From CAG-877 sp045627525 (lineage in GTDB: Bacteria > Bacillota_I > Bacilli_A > RF39 > UBA660): a stretch of 64,000 bases of DNA. The stretch spans positions 1 to 64,000 of the forward strand of contig JAZQNW010000011.1 in NCBI GenBank assembly GCA_045627525.1. Direction: 5' to 3'. A program made the translations under genes and the position numbers. Under the pieces are notes generated by a model. That model had not been told where the DNA came from. It saw nothing but the letters and a program-made list of their open reading frames with translations, and searched no databases. Below, one piece after another: positions 40,863-48,369 of this stretch (within the stretch, counting starts at the first letter, position 1; each line of letters begins with the position of its first letter).

Positions 40863-40943
40863 ATGGCAGATATTTTATGGGATTTATTTAAAAAAACTGG
40901 GGATATAAAATATTATAATTTATTACAATTATTAAAGAAGTGA
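40863..40943 (+). CDS. yqzL: YqzL-like small protein
   Basis: A 26-codon gene between era and recO, exactly where Bacillus has yqzL. The product begins MADILWDLFKKTGDIKYY; the W-x-x-F-x-x-T-G-x-x-x-x-Y pattern matches YqzL proteins, which are slightly longer (about 45 residues), so this form lacks the C-terminal part. GAGGTGAT precedes the ATG. It ends five bases before recO. Function of the family is unknown. Confidence 0.78.
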   Translation: MADILWDLFKKTGDIKYYNLLQLLKK

Positions 40944-40947
40944 TTAA

Positions 40948-41688
40948 ATGAAAATAGAAAATTTTGAAGGATTAGTATTAAGTGAAACTAATTATAGTGA
41001 ATCAAGTAAAATTTTAAATGTTTTTACTAAGGAATATGGTCTTATTGGAATTATGTCTAAAGGTTGTCGTGGTGTAAAAAGTAAACTACGAGGTGTTAGC
41101 AGGAAACTCATTTATGGTAAATTTCATGTCTATTATAAGGAAAATGGTTTATCTACTTTAATTAGTGTTGATTTGATTAATTCTTATTCCAATACGTTAA
41201 TGGATTTAGAAAGAGTTAGTTATGCTTCTTTTTTGATTGATTTAGTTCTTCAAGTGGTAAGACAAAATGCTAATTCCGAGATTTTTGATTTAATAATTAG
41301 TACCTTAGATAAAATAGATACTGGTCTTAGTCCTATTGCGTTATCAAATATTTTAGAATTAAAATTACTAGATTATTTAGGAGTTAAACCCTGTATAGAT
41401 TGTTGCAGTAAATGTGGAAGCGATAAAGCAATTGTTACTTTATCTAGTGATAGTGGCGGATACGTTTGTAAGAATTGTTATCAAAATGAGGGACTAGTTA
41501 GTGATAAAACAATAAAAATGATTAGAATGTATTATTATGTTGATATAAAAAATATTACTAAATTAGATGTTTCTTCAGAGGTTACAAAGGAAATAAATAT
41601 GTTTTTAGATGATTATTATGAAAGATATACTGGACTATATTTAAAAAGTAAAAATTTTATTAAGAAAATTCAAAAATTATCTTCATAA
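40948..41688 (+). CDS. recO: DNA repair protein RecO
   Basis: A 246-residue protein with the RecO layout: N-terminal OB fold (FEGLVLSETNYSESSKILNVF, then KEYGLIGIMSKGCRG) and a helical C-terminal domain with a four-Cys zinc cluster in CIDCCSKCG and CKNC. RecO loads RecA on SSB-coated DNA together with RecR. It starts five bases after yqzL. The glyS T-box promoter follows its stop closely. Confidence 0.94.
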   Translation: MKIENFEGLVLSETNYSESSKILNVFTKEYGLIGIMSKGCRGVKSKLRGVSRKLIYGKFHVYYKENGLSTLISVDLINSYSNTLMDLERVSYASFLIDLVLQVVRQNANSEIFDLIISTLDKIDTGLSPIALSNILELKLLDYLGVKPCIDCCSKCGSDKAIVTLSSDSGGYVCKNCYQNEGLVSDKTIKMIRMYYYVDIKNITKLDVSSEVTKEINMFLDDYYERYTGLYLKSKNFIKKIQKLSS

Positions 41689-41701
41689 TATTATTTATGA
41701 C

Positions 41702-41729
41702 TTGACATAAAAATAATTAAAAGTATAAT
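41702..41729 (+). promoter_or_regulatory. Promoter of the glyS leader
   Basis: TTGACA (41702-41707), a 16-base spacer and TATAAT (41724-41729), 14 bases after the recO stop. Confidence 0.78.
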
Positions 41730-41735
41730 AATACT

Positions 41736-41857
41736 TATATGTGTGATGACTGAGGCGGAAACTCACGAGCAGTATAAAACAAAGATGATTCTTCTAGAAT
41801 AAATAAGGTGGAACCGCGCAATAATATTTCGTCCTTACATATTCTAGAATTTTTTTA
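41736..41857 (+). ncRNA. T-box leader of glyS, unusually short
   Basis: The element AAGGTGGAACCGCG (41805-41818) is a full T-box core. TTCTAGAATA (41792-41801) can pair with TATTCTAGAA (41840-41849) plus a T run as terminator. Only about 70 bases lie between the predicted transcript start and the T-box core, against about 165 for the Ile leader in this window. The distal stem I loop elements seen in the Ile and Phe leaders are missing. A short hairpin (ACTG/CAGT around TGAG/CTCA, about 41749-41774) is the only candidate for stem I; Gly codons GGC and GGA occur in its loop. Specificity for Gly is inferred from glyS. Confidence 0.8.
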
Positions 41858-41874
41858 TTATAAGGAGTGATAAT

Positions 41875-43245
41875 ATGGAAAAAATGACAATGGAAAAGTT
41901 AGTTAATTATTGTAAACAATATGGTTTTATATTTCAAGGAAGTGAAATATATGGTGGATTAGCAAATACTTGGGATTATGGACCATTAGGATCAAGATTA
42001 AAAAATAATATTAAAGATTCATGGAGAAAAAGGTTTATTCAAGAAAGACCAAATGCTTATGAAGTAGATGCTGCCATCCTTATGCATCCTAGAGTATGGG
42101 AAGCTAGTGGTCATGTTGGTAGTTTTTCAGATCCTCTTGCTGATTGTAAGTCATGTAAAACAAGACATCGTATTGATAATTTAATAAATGATTTTTCTAA
42201 TTCATCAATTGGTGATGCAATGAGTAATGAAGAAAGATATAAATATTTAATTGATAATAAAGTACCATGCCCAAATTGTGGAAAAACAGATTTTACTGAA
42301 ATTAGAGAGTTTAATCTTATGTTTGAAACTCAAAGAGGTGTAGTAAAAGATGCTAAAAGTACAATCTATTTAAGACCAGAAAATGCTCAAGGTGAATATG
42401 TTAATTTCTTAAATGTTCAAAGAAGCATGAGAGCAAAGTTACCATTTTCAATAGGGCAAATTGGTAAAGCTTTTAGAAATGAAATTACTCCAGGAAATTT
42501 TACTTTTAGAACAATTGAATTTGAACAAATGGAATATCAAACTTTCTGTAAGGAAGGATCTGATAGTGATTTATATGATTATTTTAAAGAGTATGCTAAA
42601 AAATATTTTATGGATTTAGGTATAAGCGAAGAAAAGCTAAGATATCATAATCATGAAAAATTAGCTCATTATGCAAAAGAAGCTTGTGATATTGAATATA
42701 AATTTAATTTTGGATGGGGCGAAATAAATGGTACTCATAATCGTACAAATTACGATTTAAGTCGTCACCAAGAATTTTCTGGAACTTCTCAAGAATATTT
42801 AGATCCAGAAACAAATGAAAAATTTATACCATATATTATTGAATCTACCGTAGGTTGTGATAGAGCAGTATTAGCAGTTCTTGACAATAGTTATTGTGAA
42901 GAAGAATTAGAAGATGGTACAACTCGTGAAGTTATGAAATTTCATCCAGCAATTGCACCATATAAGGTAACTGTATTACCATTAGCTAAAAAATATCATA
43001 GTGAAAAAGCAATGGAAATATATAATATGTTAAGCAAATATTTTATGGCAAGTTATGATGAAACTGGAAGTATTGGTAAACGTTATAGAAGAAGTGATGC
43101 TGTAGGAACACCATGGTGTATAACAATCGATGATGAAACTATTAATAATAATACAGTAACAATTAGAGATAGAGATACAATGGAACAAGTTGTATTGAAA
43201 GTAGACGAATTAGTATCATATATCGAAAGTAAAATCAATTTTTAG
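41875..43245 (+). CDS. glyS: Glycyl-tRNA synthetase, homodimeric type
   Basis: A 456-residue class II synthetase of the alpha2 (eukaryote/archaea-like) type, not the two-subunit GlyQS. Blocks are SEIYGGLANTWDYGPLGS near the start, LRPENAQGEYVNF (motif 2 region), GQIGKAFRNEITPGNFTFR, and STVGCDRAVLAVL (motif 3 region), then a C-terminal anticodon domain (VTVLPLAKKYHSEKAMEIY). A Cys4 zinc site is formed by CKSC and CPNC. It charges tRNA-Gly. AAGGAGTGAT precedes the ATG. Confidence 0.95.
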   Translation: MEKMTMEKLVNYCKQYGFIFQGSEIYGGLANTWDYGPLGSRLKNNIKDSWRKRFIQERPNAYEVDAAILMHPRVWEASGHVGSFSDPLADCKSCKTRHRIDNLINDFSNSSIGDAMSNEERYKYLIDNKVPCPNCGKTDFTEIREFNLMFETQRGVVKDAKSTIYLRPENAQGEYVNFLNVQRSMRAKLPFSIGQIGKAFRNEITPGNFTFRTIEFEQMEYQTFCKEGSDSDLYDYFKEYAKKYFMDLGISEEKLRYHNHEKLAHYAKEACDIEYKFNFGWGEINGTHNRTNYDLSRHQEFSGTSQEYLDPETNEKFIPYIIESTVGCDRAVLAVLDNSYCEEELEDGTTREVMKFHPAIAPYKVTVLPLAKKYHSEKAMEIYNMLSKYFMASYDETGSIGKRYRRSDAVGTPWCITIDDETINNNTVTIRDRDTMEQVVLKVDELVSYIESKINF

Positions 43246-43268
43246 AGGCTAATTAAGTCTCTTTTTTT
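43244..43268 (+). terminator. Terminator of glyS
   Basis: AGAGGCT (43244-43250) pairs with AGTCTCT (43256-43262) including one G:T, followed by Ts. It overlaps the stop codon. Confidence 0.75.
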
Positions 43269-43277
43269 CGCGTTATA

Positions 43278-43306
43278 TTGCAATTATATATTTAATATGT
43301 TATAAT
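43278..43306 (+). promoter_or_regulatory. Promoter of the 43341 gene
   Basis: TTGCAA (43278-43283), a 17-base spacer and TATAAT (43301-43306) with an extended TGT. Confidence 0.75.
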
Positions 43307-43340
43307 ATCTAAGCATTTGTAATAAGGAGGAATTGATAAT

Positions 43341-44261
43341 ATGTTAGTTAATGGCATATCTTCAAAATGCAGTGGTTTTTTTATGAGTGATGAATTAAAT
43401 CCCTCTATATTAAATAATAAAAGATATAAATCTATAGTTGAAAAAATAGAATCAATTATTACTGAACAATTTATTTCTTTAGATTTAACGGATATTAGTA
43501 CTTTTTCTAATTTTGATGATATTTTTAGTAAAAAAATTAAAATAGATATGGAAGAAGACGGTAATGGTTTTAAATTTGAATTTCAAAATAAGTCAAAAGA
43601 AGATGATTCATTAATTATAAATTATAAATCTATTAGAGTTAGACTTTTGAAAAATGGAGATATAGATTTTAAAGATTTACCAGATGATAGTTTAATGGTA
43701 ACTGAAAAATCTGCTGATGCTAGTATTAGTGGCAATACTATTAAGTGTTCAATGCCAATAGTTGAAAAAACTATATTTGATAAAAATGGTAAACAATTAG
43801 ATTTTGAAAAAAAGGTTTTATTTGATAAAACGGAAATATTAGATGATACTTCATCTTCATATAGAAAATTGATAAGAATTTTAAGTGAAGAATTAGATAG
43901 AATTGATAATACAAAGGATGATGTTTGTGAACATATTTATCTTTATAGAAAAGATTCTGATACTAGTTGCGTAACATTTAATGGAGAAGATGGCAATATT
44001 TTAGAGAGAAGTTTTTCAATTAATCTAAATGATGCTGTTACTTCTAAGTATTTAGCTTCAGTTTGTTCTATCAGTGGTAGAAAGTTAGATTATAAAGATT
44101 TAACAAAGTTTTTAGTTAGTTTAGATGATGCACAAATTACTAGAGTTATAAGTAATATGATAGATGAGAAATCAACATTTGCGTTTAATAGAGATCACAA
44201 TGTACCATGTTATGGAACAAGAAATAGTTTTCAAAAGCAAAAAAATTCTAAAAATAACTAA
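43341..44261 (+). CDS. Hypothetical protein (306 residues)
   Basis: A soluble protein without signal, membrane helix or recognised motif. Residues 30-170 predict as mostly beta strands with many Asp and Lys (IKIDMEEDGNGFKFEFQNK, IRVRLLKNGDIDF); the rest is more helical. Six Cys are spread along the chain without zinc-motif spacing. A strong promoter and AAGGAGG before the ATG indicate it is well expressed as a single gene between glyS and the infC operon. No function can be proposed. Confidence 0.68.
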   Translation: MLVNGISSKCSGFFMSDELNPSILNNKRYKSIVEKIESIITEQFISLDLTDISTFSNFDDIFSKKIKIDMEEDGNGFKFEFQNKSKEDDSLIINYKSIRVRLLKNGDIDFKDLPDDSLMVTEKSADASISGNTIKCSMPIVEKTIFDKNGKQLDFEKKVLFDKTEILDDTSSSYRKLIRILSEELDRIDNTKDDVCEHIYLYRKDSDTSCVTFNGEDGNILERSFSINLNDAVTSKYLASVCSISGRKLDYKDLTKFLVSLDDAQITRVISNMIDEKSTFAFNRDHNVPCYGTRNSFQKQKNSKNN

Positions 44262-44277
44262 AAAAGTTAAAAAAATG

Positions 44278-44306
44278 TTGACAAATAAAGCTTAAATGCA
44301 TATAAT
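44278..44306 (+). promoter_or_regulatory. Promoter of the infC-rpmI-rplT operon
   Basis: TTGACA (44278-44283), a 17-base spacer and TATAAT (44301-44306): a consensus housekeeping promoter. Confidence 0.88.
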
Positions 44307-44312
44307 TGTACT

Positions 44313-44447
44313 AGTCGAGAGAAAAAGGAAAGAGATTTATATCCACCTGATCAGCGAATAGCGATAGGTCAAATGCCAATTAGAAATAATGCGATTAATT
44401 ATTTAAAAGGTTTTTGAGTGGGTATAATGTTTATATCCGCTTTTTCT
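44313..44447 (+). ncRNA. L20-type ribosomal protein leader with terminator
   Basis: About 150 bases of leader precede infC. A terminator GTGGGTATA / TATATCCGC plus Ts lies at 44418-44447. An upstream segment TTATATCCAC (near 44338) is complementary to the terminator's left arm, giving an antiterminator alternative. In Bacillus, ribosomal protein L20 binds this type of leader and represses infC-rpmI-rplT; rplT is the last gene here too, so autoregulation is likely. Assignment rests on context and on these mutually exclusive pairings. Confidence 0.78.
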
Positions 44448-44467
44448 TATTTATGGAGGTGTTAGGT

Positions 44468-44998
44468 ATCGCAAACAATAAAAATAACATGTTGATTAAT
44501 GATCAAATTAAAGCTAGAGAGGTTCTAGTAATTGGCCCAAATGGTGAGCAAGTAGGAATTAAATCTATTCAGGATGCATTAACTTTAGCTAGTTATGCAG
44601 CATTAGATTTAGTGCTTATCAGTCCAAATGCTAACCCACCTGTTTGCAAAGTAATGGATTACAATAAATATCGTTATGAAAAGCAGAAAAAAGAAAAGGA
44701 AGCATTAAAAAGACAAAAGGCCAATATGTCTGAATTAAAGGAATATCGTTTATCACCAGTTATTGATGTGGGAGATTTCGAAACAAAACTTAGAAATGCT
44801 ACTAAGTATTTAGAAAAAGGCGATAGAATTAAACTTACAATTCGTTTTAAGGGAAGACAACTTGCACATACAGAATTAGGTAAGGAAGTTCTAGAACGTT
44901 TTGCATCTCGAGTTTCAGATTATGCGGATATAGAGCAAAAGCCTAAGTTAGACGGAAAAACTATGACTATGTTATTAGTACCAAAGAAAGATAAATAA
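44468..44998 (+). CDS. infC: Translation initiation factor IF-3, ATC start
   Basis: A 176-residue protein with the IF-3 N domain (MLINDQIKAREVLVIGPNGEQ) and C domain (GDRIKLTIRFKGRQLAHTELG). IF-3 keeps ribosomal subunits apart and checks the start codon. GGAGGT at 44455-44460 is seven bases before ATC 44468; the upstream in-frame GTG at 44414 lies within the leader terminator, and ATG 44489 has no ribosome site. A non-AUG start (AUU, AUC, AUA) is the known mode of IF-3 autocontrol. Confidence 0.92.
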   Translation: MANNKNNMLINDQIKAREVLVIGPNGEQVGIKSIQDALTLASYAALDLVLISPNANPPVCKVMDYNKYRYEKQKKEKEALKRQKANMSELKEYRLSPVIDVGDFETKLRNATKYLEKGDRIKLTIRFKGRQLAHTELGKEVLERFASRVSDYADIEQKPKLDGKTMTMLLVPKKDK

Positions 44999-45013
44999 TA
45001 GGAGGAGTTAAAT

Positions 45014-45199
45014 ATGCCAAAAATTAAAACACATAAGGGAACAGCAAAAGTTTTAACAGTACGTAAAAATGATTGCAAAATTGGAAAACCAGGAAGTCGT
45101 CATAACACTGGTTCAAAATCAACATCTTTTAATAGAAGTTGTAGAAAGGGATCAAGCCTTAGTAAAGCTGATCAAAATAGATTAAAAAATATAATCTAA
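45014..45199 (+). CDS. rpmI: Ribosomal protein bL35
   Basis: A 61-residue basic protein starting MPKIKTHKGTAKVLTVRKND, with SRHNTGSKS in the middle, matching L35. It is a large-subunit protein that in Bacillus is always between infC and rplT, as here. AGGAGGAG precedes the ATG, 15 bases after infC. Confidence 0.95.
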   Translation: MPKIKTHKGTAKVLTVRKNDCKIGKPGSRHNTGSKSTSFNRSCRKGSSLSKADQNRLKNII

Positions 45200-45218
45200 G
45201 TATTAAGGAGGAAGAATC

Positions 45219-45812
45219 ATGGCAAGAGTTAAGAATGGAGCAGTTACAAAAGCTCGTCATAAAAAAGTATTAAAAGCTGCTAAAGGTTACTTTGGTAGTA
45301 AACATAGACTTTATAAGTCAGCTAAAGAACAATTAATGCATTCAGGACAATATGCATTCAGAGATAGAAAACAAAAGAAGAGAGATTTTAGAAAATTATG
45401 GATTACAAGAATCAATGCTGCATGTCGTCAAAATGATATTAGTTATTCTAGATTTATTGAAGGTTTAAATAAAGCTGGTGTTGAAGTTAACCGTAAAATG
45501 TTATCAGAAATAGCTATCAACGATCCTAAAATGTTTAGTGAATTTGTAAAAGTAGCTAAAGATGGTAAAGCTGGAAAAATAACTAAGGCTACAGAAGTTG
45601 CTGGAAAAGAAGTTACAATAAATGCTTCAAAAACTGCAAAAGCTCCAGCAAAAAAAGCTGAAGTAAAAGAAGAAAAAAAGACAGCTACTAAAGCAGAAAA
45701 AGTTGACTATTCTAAAATGACAGTAGCTGAATTAAAAGAAGTAGCAGCTAAGAAAAAAGTTGATGTTGCTGGTATGAAAAAAGCTGAAATTATTGCAGCT
45801 TTAGAAAAATAA
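45219..45812 (+). CDS. rplT: Ribosomal protein bL20 with C-terminal SAP/Rho-N-like extension
   Basis: A 197-residue protein; normal L20 has about 118. Residues 1-118 are a complete L20 (ARVKNGAVTKARHKKVLK, then FRKLWITRINAACR). After it comes a Lys/Ala/Glu-rich linker (about 119-160) and a compact helical domain MTVAELKEVAAKKKVDVAG followed by MKKAEIIAALEK, which has the helix-turn-helix pattern of SAP/HeH or Rho N-terminal domains that bind nucleic acid. A similar tail is found on S2, encoded 91 bases downstream. L20 also represses its own operon, so the extension might influence that. Confidence 0.95.
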   Translation: MARVKNGAVTKARHKKVLKAAKGYFGSKHRLYKSAKEQLMHSGQYAFRDRKQKKRDFRKLWITRINAACRQNDISYSRFIEGLNKAGVEVNRKMLSEIAINDPKMFSEFVKVAKDGKAGKITKATEVAGKEVTINASKTAKAPAKKAEVKEEKKTATKAEKVDYSKMTVAELKEVAAKKKVDVAGMKKAEIIAALEK

Positions 45813-45893
45813 ACATATTAGTGAATTTACTAATCTAGTGCCTTAATGGTGATTAGTTTTAGAAACTAATAGAAGATTAAAAAACGAAGGAGA
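45813..45893 (+). promoter_or_regulatory. Structured spacer before rpsB, candidate S2 leader
   Basis: ACTAATC (near 45828) can pair with GATTAGT (near 45852), or TTAGTTT with AAACTAA just downstream, giving alternative hairpins that share a GATTAGT segment. No T run follows, so it does not look like a plain terminator. It may be a ribosomal-protein leader for rpsB-tsf. Low certainty. Confidence 0.35.
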
Positions 45894-45903
45894 AAATTAA
45901 ATT

Positions 45904-46854
45904 ATGACAATAGTATCAATGAATTATTTATTAGAAGCTGGTGTTCATTTTGGACATCAAAAAAGAAGATGGAATCCAAAAATGAAGGAATACATCTATA
46001 CTACAAGAGATGATATTTATATTATCGATTTACAAAAAACAGTAAAAAAATTAGAAGAAGCATATGCAGCTATGAAAGAAATAGCTGAAGCAGGTGGAAA
46101 AGTTTTATTTGTAGGAACTAAGAAGCAAGCTCAAGAAGCAGCTGAAGAATCTGCTGTTAGAACTAACATGTATTTCGTTAATGAAAGATGGTTAGGTGGA
46201 ACTTTAACTAACTTTAAAACTATTCGTTCAAGAGTTAGAAGAATGGAAGAAATTGAAAACATGGAAAAAGACGGTGTTTTTGAAATGCTTCCAAAAAAAG
46301 AAGTTATTCAAATTAGAAAAGAATATGAAAAATTAAACAAAAACTTAAGAGGAATTAGAGATATGAAGAAAATGCCTCAAGCATTAGTAATCGTTGATCC
46401 TCGCAAAGAAGAAATAGCTATAAAAGAAGCTCATATATTAGGAATTCCAGTATTTGGTATAGTAGATACTAACTGTGATCCAGATGTTGTTGATTATGTA
46501 ATTCCTGGTAACGATGATGCTGTACGTTCAGTTAAACTTTTAATCGGAGTTTTAACAAATGCAATTGCTGAAGTTAATAATAATGAAGTGTTAGACTTTA
46601 TTACTGAAGATGATAAAGCAAAAGCTGAAAAGAAAATGGCAAAAAAAGAAGCAAAAGAAGAAAATAAAAAAGAAGAAGTTGTAGAAACTAAAAAAGAAGT
46701 TGAAGTTAAAGAAGAAAAAGTTGAGTCAAAAAAAGAAGAAAAAGATTTAGCTAGTTTAACATTAACTGAATTAAAGACTATGGCTAAAGAAGCTGGAGTT
46801 AAAGGTTATTCTGCAATGAAAAAAGCTGAAATCATTGAAGCTTTAACAAAATAA
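45904..46854 (+). CDS. rpsB: Ribosomal protein uS2 with C-terminal SAP/Rho-N-like extension
   Basis: A 316-residue protein; typical S2 has about 235-260. The S2 core (residues 1 to about 230) has LLEAGVHFGHQKRRWNPKM, FVNERWLGGTLTNFKT and GIPVFGIVDTNCDPDVVDY. A highly charged Lys/Glu linker (about 231-280) leads to a tail domain LASLTLTELKTMAKEAGVKG then YSAMKKAEIIEALTK. That tail matches the one on L20 in pattern and in its KKAEII.AL end. It sits upstream of tsf, as usual. AAGGAGAAAA precedes the ATG. Confidence 0.95.
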   Translation: MTIVSMNYLLEAGVHFGHQKRRWNPKMKEYIYTTRDDIYIIDLQKTVKKLEEAYAAMKEIAEAGGKVLFVGTKKQAQEAAEESAVRTNMYFVNERWLGGTLTNFKTIRSRVRRMEEIENMEKDGVFEMLPKKEVIQIRKEYEKLNKNLRGIRDMKKMPQALVIVDPRKEEIAIKEAHILGIPVFGIVDTNCDPDVVDYVIPGNDDAVRSVKLLIGVLTNAIAEVNNNEVLDFITEDDKAKAEKKMAKKEAKEENKKEEVVETKKEVEVKEEKVESKKEEKDLASLTLTELKTMAKEAGVKGYSAMKKAEIIEALTK

Positions 46855-46876
46855 TTTGATAATTATGTTTTTTAGG

Positions 46877-46902
46877 AGGGTGGATGGGATTCACCCTTTT
46901 TT
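46877..46902 (+). terminator. Hairpin with T run between rpsB and tsf
   Basis: AGGGTGGA (46877-46884) pairs with TTCACCCT (46890-46897), followed by six Ts. It probably attenuates read-through from rpsB to tsf. Confidence 0.8.
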
Positions 46903-46937
46903 ATTTTAAATAAGTTAGTTAAAGAGGAGGATTTTAA

Positions 46938-47825
46938 ATGTTTAGTGCAAAAGATGTAAAAGAATTAAGAGAAAAGACTGGAGCTGGTATGCTTGATTGC
47001 AAAAAAGCATTGGAAGCTACAGAAGGAAAAATGGAACAAGCTATAGATTGGCTAAGAGAAAAAGGTATAGCAAAAGCAGCTAAGAAAGAAAGCAGAATAG
47101 CAGCTGAAGGATTATGCCAAATCGTTGTAAAAGAAAATAAAGCAGTTATTCTTGAAGTTAATTCAGAAACTGATTTCGTTGCTAAAAATGAAGAATTTAC
47201 AAATTTCGTTGATTATTTAGCAGAAGTAATATTAAATGAAGAAGTAGAAACAGTTGATGATGTTTTAGCTGTAAAAGATGGTAATGAAACAATTGGAGAT
47301 AAATTAGTAGCATTAGTAGCTAAAATAGGTGAAAAAATTAGTTTTAGACGTTTTGAAAAAATAACTAAAAATGATGATGAAATTTTTGGTACATACAAGC
47401 ATATGGGTGGAAAAATCGGTACTGTTGTAGTAGTAAAAGGATCAAATGAAGAAGTTGCTAAAGATGTTGCAATGCAAGCTTGTGCAATGAATCCAACTGC
47501 ATTAAATAGAGATGGTGTTCCTGCTGATATGGTTGAACATGAAAAAGAAGTTATTAAGGCAGAAATTAAAAATGATGAAAAGAATGCTGGTAAGCCAGAT
47601 GAAATCATTGAAAAAATGTCTATTGGTAGATTAAATAAATTTTATAAAGAAATTTGTTTAGAAGAACAAGACTTTATTAAGGAAAATAAATTAACTGTAA
47701 AAGATTATGTAAAGAATAATGGCGGAGAAATTATTTCTATGGTTAGAATAGCTGTTGGTGAAGGTATTGAAAAGAAAGAAGAAAACTTTGCTGATGAAGT
47801 AATGAGCCAAATTAATAATGCATAG
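46938..47825 (+). CDS. tsf: Elongation factor Ts
   Basis: A 295-residue protein with the EF-Ts signatures: FSAKDVKELREKTGAGMLDC and KKALEATEGKMEQAIDWLREKG near the N-terminus (UBA domain), and EVNSETDFVAKNEEF at the start of the core. It recycles EF-Tu GDP to GTP. Length is standard. GAGGAGG precedes the ATG. In Bacillus pyrH follows tsf; here a zinc-ribbon gene follows before frr. Confidence 0.96.
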   Translation: MFSAKDVKELREKTGAGMLDCKKALEATEGKMEQAIDWLREKGIAKAAKKESRIAAEGLCQIVVKENKAVILEVNSETDFVAKNEEFTNFVDYLAEVILNEEVETVDDVLAVKDGNETIGDKLVALVAKIGEKISFRRFEKITKNDDEIFGTYKHMGGKIGTVVVVKGSNEEVAKDVAMQACAMNPTALNRDGVPADMVEHEKEVIKAEIKNDEKNAGKPDEIIEKMSIGRLNKFYKEICLEEQDFIKENKLTVKDYVKNNGGEIISMVRIAVGEGIEKKEENFADEVMSQINNA

Positions 47826-47846
47826 TTTTAATTAGATATTTATATG

Positions 47847-47876
47847 AAAGAATGTATTTTTTAGTACATTCTTTTA
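47847..47876 (+). terminator. Terminator of tsf
   Basis: AAAGAATGTA (47847-47856) pairs with TACATTCTTT (47865-47874), with T-rich loop and tail. Confidence 0.8.
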
Positions 47877-47963
47877 TTCAATTATTTTCTTGATTACTTT
47901 TGTTTATATAATAATAGAATTTTTTATGATAATATTATTATAATTAATTAAGGAGAAATAAAT

Positions 47964-48131
47964 ATGATTTGTAAAAATTGTAAAAAGAAAATTAATGATA
48001 CTGCGGTTTTTTGTGAATATTGTGGAATGAGAGTTTTTAGTGAAGATAGTAGTAAAGAATATAAGACACATAATATTGATGAAGATAAATTTGATTTAAT
48101 TATTTTAAAAATTTTAAAATACTTTTTTTAG
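47964..48131 (+). CDS. Zinc-ribbon protein, 5' half of a frame-split gene
   Basis: A 55-codon frame starting MICKNCKKKINDTAVFCEYC, a classic zinc ribbon (CxxC...CxxC). AAGGAG precedes the ATG and a TATAAT lies at 47939-47944. The frame stops at TAG 48129-48131, directly after a run of seven Ts (TAC TTT TTT TAG). In the -1 frame translation continues into a hydrophobic chain encoded at 48131-48313, giving a standard zinc-ribbon plus two-helix membrane protein of about 115 residues. The break could be programmed -1 slippage, polymerase slippage, a real mutation or a sequencing indel. Confidence 0.7.
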   Translation: MICKNCKKKINDTAVFCEYCGMRVFSEDSSKEYKTHNIDEDKFDLIILKILKYFF

Positions 48132-48313
48132 TGTTAGCTATTGTATTATTTTTCAAAAGTTTTATATGGGTTATGTTAGTAGGAATTTTTAGTTTATTTG
48201 CAATTCCTAAAATACTTAATTTATTATTTGTGGTTTTTATTTTATTTGGATTAATTTGTGGTCTACCATTAGCATTATTTTTCTTTTTTAGACATTTAAT
48301 TAATAAGAAATAA
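48131..48313 (+). CDS. Membrane segment, 3' half of the frame-split zinc-ribbon gene
   Basis: A 60-codon hydrophobic frame with two membrane helices (LAIVLFFKSFIWVMLVGIF and ILNLLFVVFILFGLICGLP) and a basic end. The nominal GTG start shares one base with the TAG of the zinc-ribbon frame and has no Shine-Dalgarno of its own. Joined in the -1 frame across the T7 run, the first helix would extend seamlessly (KYFFLVLAIVLFF). Most likely it is the C-terminal part of the same protein and not an independent gene. Confidence 0.6.
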   Translation: MLAIVLFFKSFIWVMLVGIFSLFAIPKILNLLFVVFILFGLICGLPLALFFFFRHLINKK

Positions 48314-48369
48314 TACTTTATTTTAGGTAATATTTATAATATAATATTTTTAAGGAGAGATTGATTACA

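Noticed and set aside
44414..44467. GTG 44414 as infC start
   Set aside because: It lies in the left arm of the leader terminator and has no Shine-Dalgarno; the added residues do not resemble IF-3.
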